Assembly: GCF_004011695.2 (NCBI RefSeq)
Contig: NC_082410.1
Location: forward strand, 1,736,001-1,800,000
Reading direction: 5' to 3'
DNA length: 64,000 nucleotides
DNA from: Ascochyta rabiei
Lineage: Eukaryota; Ascomycota; Dothideomycetes; Pleosporales; Didymellaceae
A program made the position numbers and the translations under genes. The notes under the pieces are model-generated. The model did no database searches. It had not been told where the DNA came from and saw only the letters and a list, made by a program, of their open reading frames with translations. Below are positions 32,370 through 43,627 of the stretch, piece by piece. Each line of letters begins with the position of its first letter. Position 1 is the first letter of the stretch.

Positions 32370-33686
32370 CTACTTCTGCAGCTCTTCTATCGCCCCGTTA
32401 ACGATATCCCTGATCTGTTTCCACCTCCTCACCAGATTGTCCTTCTGGCCAGATCTCACAGGAGGCTCGACATCACCACTTTTCGATCTCAATCTCGTTT
32501 TCCTTTCGCCTTCCACCCCATCGACCTTCAACCCCTCAGCCTCTTCGAGAACATCCATAACCTGCCTCGAGTACTTGGTCAGCAAGCCCACCAAGTACCC
32601 GTACAGCCTTCCTTGCTCCCTATCCCCATCATCATCACCCCCCACAAACGCAGAGTACCGCTTCGAATCCAGCACAAGCAGCCTGAGGACCGCTTGCGTG
32701 CGGTGGCAAATCGTCTCGCTCGCTCCTCCCGCAAAAAGCGTGTAGTTCCCATAGAACCCATCCTCCTTCAGCGCCTGCGTCTGCTCCTTGTCCAGCAGCG
32801 GCAGGATCAAGTGGTCCAGCGGAACGGCATCGCGCATATTACTCTCGAGGATGAAGCCGTACTCGGCAAGCAGGAAGTCGTTTGTATGCGCGCCGTAGCT
32901 GACGTACACCTCCTCGCCGGCTTGGTAGGCTCGGTCGGCTGTCACGCTGTAGCCTTTGCTGTCGGCTTCTGGATCGCACCCGACGTCGCTGTGGTTGAAG
33001 TAGTCCATGAACGGACACATGGCGTAGCAGTCGTCGCCGGTCAGCTTGTTCTTCCGTTTGGGCAGCCGAGGGTGCGAGTTGGGCAGGTCTGGGTAGTTCC
33101 AGTAAAAGGTTCGGGTGTTGACGATGAGCCAGGTGTATGTGAAGAGGTCTTCAGAGATGGTAGGCAGGTGCGGATGTAGGTCGGTCCAGTCTTTGTTGAG
33201 TTTTGTGCGTTGGTTTGTGAGAAGGAGTTCTGCGGCGCGCGGGAGCAGGTCCTGCAGCGCCTTGTTGTAGTATATCGGCATGGTGCTTTTGAAGTCTTCC
33301 TCAGTGGGCCACACGGCTTGCCAGAGGTCGTACTCTTTGTGTGAGGGGTCCGAATACCATAGTGCTAGAGATGCTGCGAGCCTGCCATGTACAGTGATAT
33401 TGTCTGGCAGCTTGAGGGCCTTGACAGATGGGAGAGCTACGTGCACGAGTGAAGTGTTCTTCACATGTACTATTCTGTCCCCTTTCTTCGTAGGTCAGTC
33501 CGTGAATCCGGATACGTGGGAATGTGCACTGACTTCCAGGTCTCGTGCAGCTACAATGCCCATACCACGATCAACAAATTTGGCGGGCGCGATACCATTG
33601 ATCGTGACACCATGACCCCTAGCCCACTCAACGAAGCTGGCATGTTCTTCGCCTGGGTCCAATGCTGCCGTCATGTTGTTGCTCAT
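32370..33686 (-). CDS. SET-domain protein lysine methyltransferase (Rubisco LSMT/SETD3-like)
   Basis: Two exons (33534-33686 and 32370-33485), intron 48 nt with GACTGAC branch site and ACGAAG acceptor, 422 aa. The junction gives [22 protein letters not shown], the opening strand of a SET domain ('G-GI-A-RD---G--I'). The post-I-SET insertion is large. The catalytic core has [11 protein letters not shown] (NHS motif), then [22 protein letters not shown] with the conserved 'SYG---N---L--YGF' block. A C-terminal helical substrate-binding region ([17 protein letters not shown]...) is typical of the LSMT/SETD3/SETD6 and yeast Rkm group. These methylate non-histone proteins such as ribosomal proteins; the substrate here is unknown. 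Start ATG 33686; no ATG lies further upstream in frame. It is divergent from COQ4 (281 bp apart). Confidence 0.88.
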
Positions 33687-33967
33687 CGCTGTGGTGGATG
33701 CACTGTTGGCGTGGGAGGGGTGTGTTTGGTTCACCAGCGCAACTATTGAGATTGCAGTGTACGTCTTAGATGACGTTGTGCAACAGCAATCCCCACGCTA
33801 GTCAGATATTTCAATTTTGTTTGTTGATACTCAAGAACTGGAGTCACAAAAATTGTAAAAGACGTGATGTGGCTGAAGTGTGGCGCGCTTATCGATTAGG
33901 ATAGCTCCAGCGTTGATGTCAGACCATTTCGATCCATCTTCCATCCCTCTTCCTCGTCGCAATCCAA

Positions 33968-34894
33968 ATGGCGAGTAGGGCTCGGTTACTGCGGCCACAG
34001 GCCTCTTCGCTACCAAGATGTGTCTTTGCAACTCGTACTTTCGGTGCTGAAGCACGCCACTTCTCCCTCTTCAATCGCCCCAGGCAGAGCTATGAAGAGC
34101 ATGTACCGTTGACACCGGTGGGGAGACTGGGTCTGGCAATTAGCTCTGGGATAGGGAGTTTCCTAGACCCTAGAAAAGGAGGTATGGACACGGTAATACA
34201 ATGCATTCGCGTGGCACATACTAACGTTGCTTCAGAGTTGATTGCTACTTTTGGCGAGGCAACAGCGCAGCCATACTTCATATACAAGCTGCGAGATCGC
34301 ATGCTCATGAACGCCACCGGGCGAAGAATCCTGCGCGAGCGACCCAGATTGACCTCTAAATCCCTCGATATCCCTCGTCTTCGTTCGCTACCGCCCAACA
34401 CCGTTGGCTACAATTATGCTGCGTGGCTCGATGCTGAGGGGGTCACGCCAGATACACGAGCGCAGGTGCGATACATAGACGATGAGGAGTGCGCATACGT
34501 TATGCAGCGATACCGCGAGTGTCATGACTTCTATCACGCGCTTGTTGGACTGCCGGTTTTTCGAGAGGGAGAAGTTGCATTGAAAGCTTTCGAGTTCGCC
34601 AACACTGGGCTGCCAATGACCGGTCTCGCTGTCTTCAGCGCACTCACGCTGAAAAAGGGAGAGTGGAGAAGGTTTCTGGACGTCTACGGACCTTGGGCTG
34701 CCAGAAATGGAGCACGAAGTGATGACGTGATCAATGTCTACTGGGAAGAAGAGCTAGAAACAGACATCAACGAGTTGAGGACAAGACTTGGGATCGAGAA
34801 GCCGCCAGATCTCCGCTCCATGCGTAAGGAAGCCCGCGAAGCGAGGAAGAGAGAGAAGGAGGCTAAAGAGGCTATGGTGAGAGCCGCTGTCTAG
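33968..34894 (+). CDS. coq4: ubiquinone biosynthesis protein COQ4
   Basis: Two exons (33968-34181, 34236-34894), 290 aa. The 54-nt intron has a TACTAACG branch site, contains no in-frame stop and is a multiple of 3, so the locus also reads as one 308-codon frame. Splicing restores [22 protein letters not shown], as in the family. The N-terminus is basic and hydroxylated ([18 protein letters not shown]), a likely mitochondrial presequence. The zinc ligand motif HDxxHx11E is intact (His-Asp-Phe-Tyr-His near residue 168, Glu at GEVAL). COQ4 organises the CoQ-synthesis complex on the matrix side of the inner mitochondrial membrane and is implicated in C1 decarboxylation/hydroxylation of the ring. 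The C-terminal Lys/Glu/Arg-rich tail of about 35 residues is longer than in yeast. Confidence 0.95.
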   Translation: MASRARLLRPQASSLPRCVFATRTFGAEARHFSLFNRPRQSYEEHVPLTPVGRLGLAISSGIGSFLDPRKGGMDTVIQCIRVAHTNVASELIATFGEATAQPYFIYKLRDRMLMNATGRRILRERPRLTSKSLDIPRLRSLPPNTVGYNYAAWLDAEGVTPDTRAQVRYIDDEECAYVMQRYRECHDFYHALVGLPVFREGEVALKAFEFANTGLPMTGLAVFSALTLKKGEWRRFLDVYGPWAARNGARSDDVINVYWEEELETDINELRTRLGIEKPPDLRSMRKEAREARKREKEAKEAMVRAAV

Positions 34895-35883
34895 CCACCA
34901 GTTATGTATATTATGCGCTATCCTGACCGGTAATTTGATAACCATTGCAGCCTCTCACTGACCCCAACGTTGCTAACCGAACATAGAAATACTTTGCAGA
35001 GGTAGCCCTTTTGTCCTGCAAGGGGCTTATCTGTGTGGCATGCTTTCCGTGCAACGCCATGACACGGGTTTCGAGATCCCGAGATATGCCTTAGTTCCTC
35101 ATATGTACTCGCGATACTGAAGGGCGTTGTTGGTGATTGAAAGATAGACAGACCGGCTGTCCAACAATACCACGCAGCAGTAAACAGTGGCGCGCCACGG
35201 TCCGACCCGTGCAAGCTTGAGTAACATGTGTAGGATAGACGGTGACACAAGAACCGCGCACATCTCGCATAAATCCTAGTGTGATCGGCCTCGGCATGTT
35301 CCTCCACGCCGCAGGACAAACACCTTCTCTTGGAACCTCCTCATTCAATTGTCCGGCTACCTGGGAATGAATGTAGAAGCGGTCATCGAGCAAGTCAATA
35401 CAAACGTCCATATGCAGCTGTAGACCGAACTGGCCGTACCCACTTTTCGTGTCGCTGGCAACATGTCACAAGCAGCTGCATCTGTCGAAGCCAGCAACCA
35501 ATCGATATACGTCGAAGTCACTGATTGGCCTGAGCCGATACACACGGTCCGCGTGAGGGATCCCTTGCTGCAGGTACGCCCTCGCACTGGCTCACAGGCG
35601 CATGGAAAGCTGACACTGATCGCACAGCCTTGCGTACAGCGTCGTTTCCCACTAAACCTGTGCTCTTATCTACTGGAAGTCTTTCGTTGTCTTCCTTCAA
35701 GGTAGGTATTCCCTGACATGAAACGGCCTGCCACATTCACCCGCGTTCGGCACGACCAAGGAGCAAACACCAGCGCTGTAAACAGGCGCGTCTCTCAACA
35801 GCTTTGAATGCAGCTCCACGTATAACCCGCGACTGATATTAATTTCTCATATTATGGTCCCACGAAGTCCAGCTTGAGGCATT
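34895..35883. other. intergenic region (COQ4 / Pth11-like gene)
   Basis: 989 bp with no supported ORF. Presumed COQ4 3' UTR and upstream region of the Pth11-like gene. Confidence 0.4.
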
Positions 35884-37240
35884 ATGACACACTCTGACAG
35901 ACGGCCGGAGCTTTTCGCGGCTGCTCTGATACCCTATACCGCAGCAGCAGTTGCGCTAGTATTGCGAAATGTTGCTCGACGAAAGACCAGAGTGACTATG
36001 CTATGGGAAGACTACTTAGCTATCGTGGCCTTCGTAAGTACTCGACACTGCTGTTGCCCGCACCGTCCGTGCTTACATGCATACAGGCCATAGGATCTGG
36101 ATTCACGTTCATCAGCCTCTTCAGTATGATCTTGTTTTATGATTCATAGATGCATGCTAACTCCAGCAGAAACACGATGGGGATTTGGCCTTCCAATGAG
36201 AGATATCGACCTCCCTGAGGAACAGATTGTACATCATTACTTCGTAGACCTCTGGGCAGATATGTGTACGGTACGGCTGACTCGCAAACAACTACTCCTA
36301 ACAGACACACAGGGATGTACACCTTTTCCGTTGGCCTCAGCAAATTCGTAATTCTCGGTTTCTATTGGCGCATGTTCTCCATGTCCACGATACGACAGCC
36401 GATACGAATTCTGTTCGCATGCTCAGCGGGCTGGATCATCGTGAGGGTATGTCAATATTGCCAAGCTGCAGCTTTGTCATGAGATTGATGCTGACACACT
36501 TAGGTTACGCTTATCTGTATGCAATGCTCCCCAATACGCAAATTCTGGGATGCAGAAGTGCCTGGCAAATGCCCACTGACGCCTATGATGTCGCTTTTCG
36601 GCGCGGGAATACCGCACTTCATCATCGAAATCGCAATCCTGTTATGCCCTCTCCTTGAAATATGGAAGCTGCACCTACCACTCAAGCGTAAGCTTGCAGT
36701 CGCGGTCATGTTCGCATCGGGTATTCTAGTTTGCGGCTCGGCTCTAATGACGATAGTCCACACCTTCGCGCTCGAGAAGAGAGCAGACAAAGACCTCACA
36801 TGGGATGGTATCGAGGACCAGATATGGGCTGTCTGCGACGTGAATCTTGCGTCGTTAGCGAGTAAGCTTTCCCATCCTGTTAGCAAGTCTCTTCTGACAA
36901 ACGTGCAGCATCCCTACCACTCCTTCGCCCCGTTTTTCGCTCGTTCGGCGGTTTTCTCAGCACCATAAAGGCTACAAACACACCCACTCAAAACTTCAAA
37001 GGCACTGGCTCCGCTCCGACCTATGGAAGTGCTCCCTCGAATCGCAGGAGCAATCCCGACTCGGACTCGGAATTTGGGTTTGCCGAAGAAGGCGTTCTTA
37101 TGGCTAGCAACGACGTCGCAGGCTCGAGCAAGGCTTTTGTAATGCACGATATAACGCCCAGAGACTCCGATATCGAACGGCGGGAACAAAAGGGAATCCA
37201 TGTCCAAAACGAGACGAAAATCGTTTATCACGACGCATAG
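35884..37240 (+). CDS. Pth11-like rhodopsin-domain integral membrane protein
   Basis: Six exons: 35884-36033, 36087-36123, 36170-36265, 36313-36446, 36504-36861, 36909-37240, giving about 318 aa. Exon 3 may instead start at 36167, adding one residue. Introns are 46-57 nt. The order of features is that of the fungal rhodopsin-domain (Pth11-type) family. A first helix (AAALIPYTAAAVALVLRN) precedes WEDYLAIVAF; later come GFGLPMRDIDL, MYTFSVGLSKFVILGFYWRMF, the CSPIRKFWD motif, a GxxHFIIEIAILLCPLLEIWKL helix, and VNLASLATSLPLLRPVFR near the end. The last ~85 residues form a polar cytoplasmic tail. Some family members sense surface or nutrient cues; most are orphan. The predicted CFEM domain of Pth11 itself is absent. 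Confidence 0.88.
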
Positions 37241-38732
37241 CGTGCACGAAGGTTGTCATGTTTCAGGAATGTCTAACGATGTGGGCACGAACGTATATTT
37301 ATGCTACTGTCAATGACCTTCCGCTATCACGCATCAAGACCTTCTCTTGAATAGCTGCCTCTTCACAGGACACGTGAGCTACCGCCCAGTCGATCGACTT
37401 GCATCTCCATCCCACTATATCAATTTTGGTGGAGCAGGAACATACCGCATATGCTTCCTTCCGTTCCTATGCACTACCTTGAGATGATCCAGCTAGCGCC
37501 ATGGACGAAGAGATCACCCCACGAGCCAGAGGTCTCAAGAATACACCTAGTACCTCCCTACGGACCGGCAAGGGAAAACTCCAGCCGCAGCCAGGCTTGG
37601 TTTTAAGCCACAAAACCAAGAACAGTACAATTAAACGAAAACCTAGAGCTCGTGTCAACTGCCAGACATGCAGCAGGGACCAGCCTCACAACGCTTTCAA
37701 TCCCAGCTCCTGGAAATGGAGGTACAACCATGGCCCGTTTTGCCTCAGTAAGGATTAGATCAGAGAGTTGAGAGCAGAGTTGTTTCGCAGGAACAAGTTA
37801 CCTACTGTGGACGACCATCGATCAGGCGGCACGACAACCCTAGTCTGTCTTGCATCGATACAAGCATCAATCTAAACGAGCAGCACGAGAACGCTGTGGT
37901 TGCCGCTGTGACTACTTCAGAAGCCGTTCTATCTGCCAAGCGCACATGAGACTACATGTCTCCGGCTATACTCGGCAATCAGAAACGAAAAGCTGAGGCT
38001 ACCTGCACATTACACCTATTGGTCGAGATGCTGGTATTGCCTGCAGAAGTGATGTTGGCACCGTCGAGATGAGACTGTGGAATGACTATAAGCCGAAGTG
38101 ACGCACCATTGTTCGAACTTGACTGAACGGCATCGTTTCTATCGGGAGAACCGTTGCTTTGTCTTCGAGATCACAACACCGGAATGTTTGACATGATCTA
38201 AAACGACTATAAAGTCATCTGAGACGGAGAAGCGCAAACAGGCGACTTGGATACATCATACACGTCAGCCTGCGGCTCTCGATCACAAGACATGATTTGC
38301 GGTTGAGCTAGAAGATCAGCGCCCTTCCAAATCATCGACTCCAGATTACTGCGCACGGGATGTGGAAGTGGCACGCGGGGAAGAATGCCATCGATGTCAT
38401 TGGCTGGGCTTGTGAACTCTATGCAAACTCCATGTGAACGTAGCGGGTGGTGGACAACACCAACCCCGCCGCCGGATTAGCTTCCGAATCCACGTCTACG
38501 GCTACCAGCTCTTGAGATCTGGAATAATTTAACACGCTACCCCGCACATCTTCATGAATTCAAAGCGTTTAGTCTGGACCGTAAACTTGAAGCATCGGAT
38601 TGCCAGCAGTACCACACGCGGAGAGACAGAAGCTAGCATGCTGTGGGGATATAAAATAAACATGAGGGTCACCGTGGATCTCTGCACGGTAGCTCGAAAT
38701 TCAAGATAACATATCGAACTGCATACTTCACC
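37241..38732. other. intergenic region with a possible degenerate zinc-finger ORF
   Basis: 1.49 kb. An 85-codon open frame at 37501-37758 (plus) holds VNCQTCSRDQPHNAFN and a later HGPFCLS, vaguely like the start of fungal RING/IBR-type proteins. It ends quickly, and no continuation of the finger is readable downstream. I treat it as a possible decayed remnant, not a gene. The rest is featureless except for the TATA box near 38650. Confidence 0.35.
38650..38656 (+). promoter_or_regulatory. TATA box of the catalase-like gene
   Basis: TATAAAA located 77-83 nt upstream of ATG 38733 in a GC-poor patch. Position fits a core promoter for a short 5' UTR. Confidence 0.5.
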
Positions 38733-40067
38733 ATGGGCGACATCGTAACCTGCCCGATCTCACACCACAAGATCGCAAACATCCACAATGGAAAGGTGCC
38801 CAGTGGCACAGTCAAGGCTGGTGGTCAGGACAAGCCCGCGCCGGGCAAGTACATCCACTGGGATGCTGAGGGTGTAGAGGTCATCCAGCCTGGCGAGCAG
38901 GAGAAGATCAAGGAGGTCTCGGACCAGTTCAATCGCTTCCAGATGATGAACTTCAACGAGCACATGCATTGTCTGCGAGGCACACACTTGAAGACACAGG
39001 GCGTGAGTGGTTGGGACACAACCGCAAATATCGACTTGCACTGACGAGTGTTTTCAGTGCGTCATGGGCAAGTTTATCGTCCACGACAAGCTTCCAGAAC
39101 ACCTCGCACAAGGCATGTTCAAGAAGCCCGGCGTGTACGATGTCATCATGCGCTACTCGTCCCTCACGCCAAAGATTTTACCTGATAATGTGCCCGCCCC
39201 TCGTGGGATTGGCATGAAGATCTTCGGCATTGAGGGCGAGAAGATCTGGGGGGAGGACAAGAAGACTCAGGACTGGACGTTCAACAACTATCCCATCTTG
39301 GAGCTGCGTGATCCCCAGACTACCTACGACATTGCAGATGCCCTCGAGCGCAACTGGAACGATCTCCCGAAGTTTGCAGAGGAGCAGTCAAAGCGTGTAG
39401 ATGCGGATGTTGCAACACTAGGAGGCGGACTGCCCAAGCAGCACAGTAAGCACTTCATTATCAGCCGTCTGATCGCAGCAAGTACTAAACATGCACAGTG
39501 TACGCCATGCCAGAGTACTCGCAATCAGCCTACCGACACGGAAGCTACGTAGCCAAATACGGCGTGTTCCCGCTCTCGCAAGAGCAGCTCAACCGCGTCG
39601 ACGACGCCATCCGCGACGACGACCCCATCAACATCATCTCGCAGGAAACGCGCAGATTCCACGCCGCCCACAGAATCACCTACTCGTTCTGTGCGCAGAT
39701 GCTGCAGGACCTGACGGAGCAGCCCGTCGACGACATCGGCATCGAGTGGGACCCGAAAAAGTACCCCTTTGAGCACATCGCCACGCTCGAGTTCGAGCCC
39801 CAGGACTCGTGGCTGCCCGAGTTCAGGACGTGGTGGGATGATAGGATTACGGTGAATAGCTGGCATGGCCTCAAGGAGCATCAGCCGCTAGGTTCGACCA
39901 ACAGGATGCGCAGGGTCGTGTATGCGGAGAGTAGGAAGTTGCGGTTGAGGGTTAATGGGTACAGGGATTATATTGAGCCGGGAAGCGTTGGTGAGGTTCC
40001 GGCTCCCCTGCCAGCGCCGCAGTTGCCGTTGAGACATCAGCCTGCTGTCACGACTGTGGAGGCGTGA
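38733..40067 (+). CDS. catalase-like heme-dependent oxidoreductase (y4iL-type)
   Basis: Three exons: 38733-39002, 39058-39445, 39499-40067, giving 408 aa. This is clearly shorter than true catalases. Key blocks are MHCLRGTHLKTQG/CVMGKFIVHDKLPEHLAQGMF, where the His corresponds to the distal heme His of the catalase fold, then DVIMRYSSLTPKILPDN and GIGMKIFGIEGEKIW. The C-terminal part has RITYSFCAQMLQDL and HIATLEFEPQDSW. These match the small catalase-like subfamily found in bacteria and fungi, whose members are often peroxidases or peroxygenases acting on organic or lipid hydroperoxides. The usual catalase proximal-tyrosine motif is not recognisable by eye. A TATA box lies about 80 nt upstream. 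Its stop codon is 137 bp from that of the convergent amidohydrolase gene. Confidence 0.85.
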
Positions 40068-40204
40068 GTTTTCGGCATTGCGTGTTCTGGGTAGTTCTAG
40101 GCTGAAGCTGGAAAGTAAAAAGTTGTGACTATTTTAGCACGCCTTGATCTTGAGTGGATTGTTACTGCTGATGCCAGTGTATAAGCACTAGAAACGACAG
40201 AGTT

Positions 40205-41620
40205 TCAAGTTTCCATCTTCCCTTGCCACAAGCTCTGCGCGTTCCGCCAGTAGACACCCTCCTTCTCTTCTTCGCCGATGAAACTCGCGTCTGCCAGTCC
40301 GGCGATATTAGCATCCACGTCCCAGAAGCCGATCCCATACGGATAATCCTGTCTCCATCAGTGTACGCTCCAATTCCACTCTTCATGTTTTAGTCAGGGA
40401 GAGCTGGGAGTATTCACCGTTCCAAACACCATCTGCTCAGTCCCGACGCCCAAACCTTCGGTCAACCCCTTGATCTGGTTTGGCCACACAGGCCCTGCGC
40501 TGTCGTACCAGCATCTTGTTCTATACGCTTCTCTTGCGGCTGCAGATTCTTTTGGGAAACCAAGCAGGAAGCGCTCGCTACTGTCAGGGAACGCGCCAGC
40601 ACCATGGGAAATGCGCCAGTGTAGGTGGGGATACTTAAGCAGAGTGCTGTTGTAGGGTGGTGAGGAAGCCGTGATTGATGAGATTGCGCGTGCAGTTTCG
40701 AAGTAGAACTCTCCTAAGCCTGAGCGGAGAGGTGCTGAAAGTTGTCAGTCAGGAAGGCCGTAAAGTTGAACTTCACGGCATGGGTGTGTTGTTGACGAAT
40801 GGATGTGGAAGAGTTTGTGGAAGAGGCACGAAATGAATAAAAACGACTTACATGGCCGACTTGAGACGAGTCGTCCATCCTCGAGCTTGATCACAGGATC
40901 TGTAGGGTGAATAAACACAACCTCCCTCCCATCTCCCTCCTGTGCTCTCTCATTGAGATATTGCCAAAGCCCCTCAAACTCAACATCTCCGGGATACGAA
41001 CCCTCGGCGTTCGTCAATACACTGACTCCCACTGCACCAAGCTCTTCCAATGCATATTGCACCTCCCTTACACTCTCATCAACATATGGCAGCGCCGTGA
41101 CAGCCAGCCAGCTAAACTGACCCGGATACACCCTGCACACCTCAGCAACATACTCGTTCAGCAGCCGTGCAAGCGCAATGGTCTTCTTCTTCCGTAGGTT
41201 ATGGTCAGATTCAAACTTGTTGGGCGAGGCAAAAGCGTTAACTTGCGGTGTTGACACGCTGAGAATACTCCTCCTGATGCCGTGGTCGGCCATGAACCGT
41301 AAATGGGACGGTGCATCCCAGGATGGTGTTTCGCGACCTGCTGCTGATAGCTCGAGAGTCCTGAACCAGTCTGGGATGGGGTGCGTGTGCGTGTCTATCC
41401 TTGACGCGTTGCCGAGATCCGGGAGAGTAGTGTTGGCGCCATCCTGTGCAAATGCGGCAATTGAGTCCAGTGCTTGCTGTGCGAATTCGAGTACAGTGAA
41501 ATCTACTCCGTCTCTCATGGCGTTGGCGTTGATACGCTCGAGACGCCCTTGCGAGGTAGTTGCTGTCGCTGCCATGTTGAGCAGAAGAGGGAGGAGCGAT
41601 GGAAGGTAACGCAGCTGCAT
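40205..41620 (-). CDS. amidohydrolase_2 family protein (ACMSD/decarboxylase-like)
   Basis: Three exons (40852-41620, 40418-40734, 40205-40348), introns 117 and 69 nt, 409 aa. The metal-binding HxH is in SRIDTHTHPIPDWF. Later come VVFIHPTDP (third metal His), HWRISHGAGAFPDSSERF and the Asp-containing FGTDYPYGI at the last junction. This is the (beta/alpha)8 fold of PF04909, which includes ACMSD, 6-methylsalicylate and other nonoxidative decarboxylases. A hydrophobic N-terminus (MQLRYLPSLLPLLLNMAATA) looks like a signal peptide, unusual for the mostly cytosolic decarboxylases. Substrate unknown. No polyketide synthase is nearby, so a secondary-metabolite role is not supported by the neighbours. 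Confidence 0.88.
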
Positions 41621-42055
41621 AACGTCAGAAGGCAGCTTGTTTTCTTTAGAGTGTTGTATATACAGATACGAGGTTGTTCAGGCTCAAATGATGTCTGAAC
41701 TATTCGCTAAGAGTAATGGAGTATTGTGTTGATCAGTGCAGGCCAGGTTGGTGGGATGTAGCTAGCTGCAGATAGCTTGTGATCACTCCGGGTCCCCGCA
41801 TCACCACAACATGCATACTGGAGAGCGCACAGTAACGAAAGAGCGTCAAATGATTTGAAGATGTGTGATTGAAGTAAATACAGCTCCCTTGGGAACGAAG
41901 TTGGGTATCTCTAGAAGCAGTTGAGTGGGAGAACTCTCGCTGCCGGTTGAGTACTCGCCGCTCAACCATAAAACAATGAAACTATGTCGCTGATTGCAAT
42001 GGGAAACCAAGGAAAGTATGTACAGGGTGATGATAGTATATACAAGCGTGGTCGT
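41621..42055. other. intergenic region upstream of the amidohydrolase gene
   Basis: 435 bp between the amidohydrolase start and the PH-domain gene stop (both minus strand). No ORF supported. Confidence 0.4.
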
Positions 42056-43627
42056 CTAAATGAGCAGTCCAACACCAAGGGTGACGGCGCCGATATCATT
42101 GTCGCGGCCGTCAATGCTGGTCCTGATTTTACCCATGTGGCTGAGCTGGCGTGTTGCATCCATCTTCACTTGAGACATGGCAGTCGGCGAAGGCGGGCCA
42201 GAAGACGAGGCAAGGTCGATGCGATCGGCGTCCTGTTCTGAGCTAGTGGGCGCCAGATCGTAACCGAACGTGATGGAAGCGATCGAGTCGTCGCTAGCTG
42301 TACGCATGGGTGATGCTGGCCTTTCTGGGCCATTGATCTTTTCGATGACGACTGTGGTGGGAGCCTCGCTGGTTGCGGGCTTGGATGTGCGCTTCTTGAA
42401 GCCGTGTGCATCGTAACGCGGTGGGTGAGACGTGTAGGGGGCGAGTGTATGCTCTTTGACCACAATGCGCATACGCTTGCCATCGCAGATGACAACATCG
42501 CTGACTCGAGGGGACGAAGAAAGCAAGACGGGTGCGCAGCGACGACGGTAGCGGAGAGCTTGCGAGGGCGTGGGTCGAATAACCGAGGCAGTCTTGGGAT
42601 CAGATGAGGTGGTCGACGGCCGCTCGTCCTCATCGTCCAGCGATGAGACGCGAGCAAGGCCGTTTCGTGTTGGGAAGCGAACATCCTCGGGATCGAACTC
42701 GTCAAGTTCAGCATCTGCCGTGGCCGTGGCCGTGACGGTAGTGGTGTTGCCCATTTCTCGACCCCCAGCCAGGTGTGGGTAGAGCTGGCGAATGATGCGC
42801 TCTTGCTCGGCGATGATGCGTTGCCCGGCTTCCAGAGTTGACAGGCTCTCGAGATCCTCGCCAAGCTGCGTTCCATCGAGCATGCGCTGCCGCCTGTGCC
42901 TCCTAGGCAAACTTCGGTAGCGTGGCTCGCTGCGATCCTCGATAGGTGAGCTGATGTCGATGGCAGCGCACAGTGCCTCGACCCAATCGAGCATGACGTG
43001 TTGGGTGGGCGCGCACAGGAGGATTTGCTCCGTCTCGACGCGCAGACGGATGGCGTGTTCGCGGACGGGTTCGAAGAGGTGTGGGTCGGACTCGTACAGC
43101 TTGTGGCGAGCCGAGGCAGGGACCAGGTGTGCGAACGGAGACTTTGGAATCAAGGGTGTCTTCTTGAAGTCGGAGGCAATGCCCACTTCGGCGTGTTGCA
43201 GCGTGTATGACGAGATCAATCGGCCGGCCGTAGGCAGTTTGTTCTTGCTCCACAGGCCGGGCTGCTTCGCGCGGTGAATGCTCAGCTGTGTGCCACAAAG
43301 GACAACGTAAGCGTCTGACCAGTCGCGCTGGCCGGAGATGTGGAAGGGCGAGAGCAGCTCATGGCGCACACCAAGCACTCCGCGCATCTCGACGGTGCAC
43401 GTGTAGGGCGGCGGCAGGACATCAGCGCGTTCTGCCTTGGCCTCGGTGCGTGCCTTGTCGTTCAGATAGCGCAGGTTGTCGTTGATGCGAGCATAGGCGG
43501 GCGGGTTGCCGAGCGGGAGCTGTGCATGGGTGTGGAATGTGTTGTGGTAGCCGTACGTCTGGTGCGCCGTCTGCTGCTGATTGGACGAGCCGGTGCGCCT
43601 TGTTGTGGATGCTGTGGGTTCGGGCAT
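42056..43627 (-). CDS. PH-domain protein of unknown function
   Basis: Single exon of 523 aa from ATG 43627 (MPEPTASTTRR); the frame is open 15 codons upstream without an ATG. Residues about 75-235 form a pleckstrin-homology-like domain. It runs from VEMRGVLGVRHELLSPF through WSDAYVVLCGTQLSIHRAK and LISSYTLQHAEVGIASDF to RLRVETEQILLCAPTQHVMLDWVEALCAAIDIS, with the invariant tryptophan near the end of the last helix. The rest is mostly disordered: Thr/Ala-rich (TTTVTATATADAELDEFDPED), an Arg-rich stretch (ALRYRRRCAPVLL), and a Ser/Pro-rich tail. This matches a widespread but uncharacterised Pezizomycotina family of PH proteins. Lipid or membrane binding is inferred only. Confidence 0.82.
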   Translation of the reverse strand: MPEPTASTTRRTGSSNQQQTAHQTYGYHNTFHTHAQLPLGNPPAYARINDNLRYLNDKARTEAKAERADVLPPPYTCTVEMRGVLGVRHELLSPFHISGQRDWSDAYVVLCGTQLSIHRAKQPGLWSKNKLPTAGRLISSYTLQHAEVGIASDFKKTPLIPKSPFAHLVPASARHKLYESDPHLFEPVREHAIRLRVETEQILLCAPTQHVMLDWVEALCAAIDISSPIEDRSEPRYRSLPRRHRRQRMLDGTQLGEDLESLSTLEAGQRIIAEQERIIRQLYPHLAGGREMGNTTTVTATATADAELDEFDPEDVRFPTRNGLARVSSLDDEDERPSTTSSDPKTASVIRPTPSQALRYRRRCAPVLLSSSPRVSDVVICDGKRMRIVVKEHTLAPYTSHPPRYDAHGFKKRTSKPATSEAPTTVVIEKINGPERPASPMRTASDDSIASITFGYDLAPTSSEQDADRIDLASSSGPPSPTAMSQVKMDATRQLSHMGKIRTSIDGRDNDIGAVTLGVGLLI

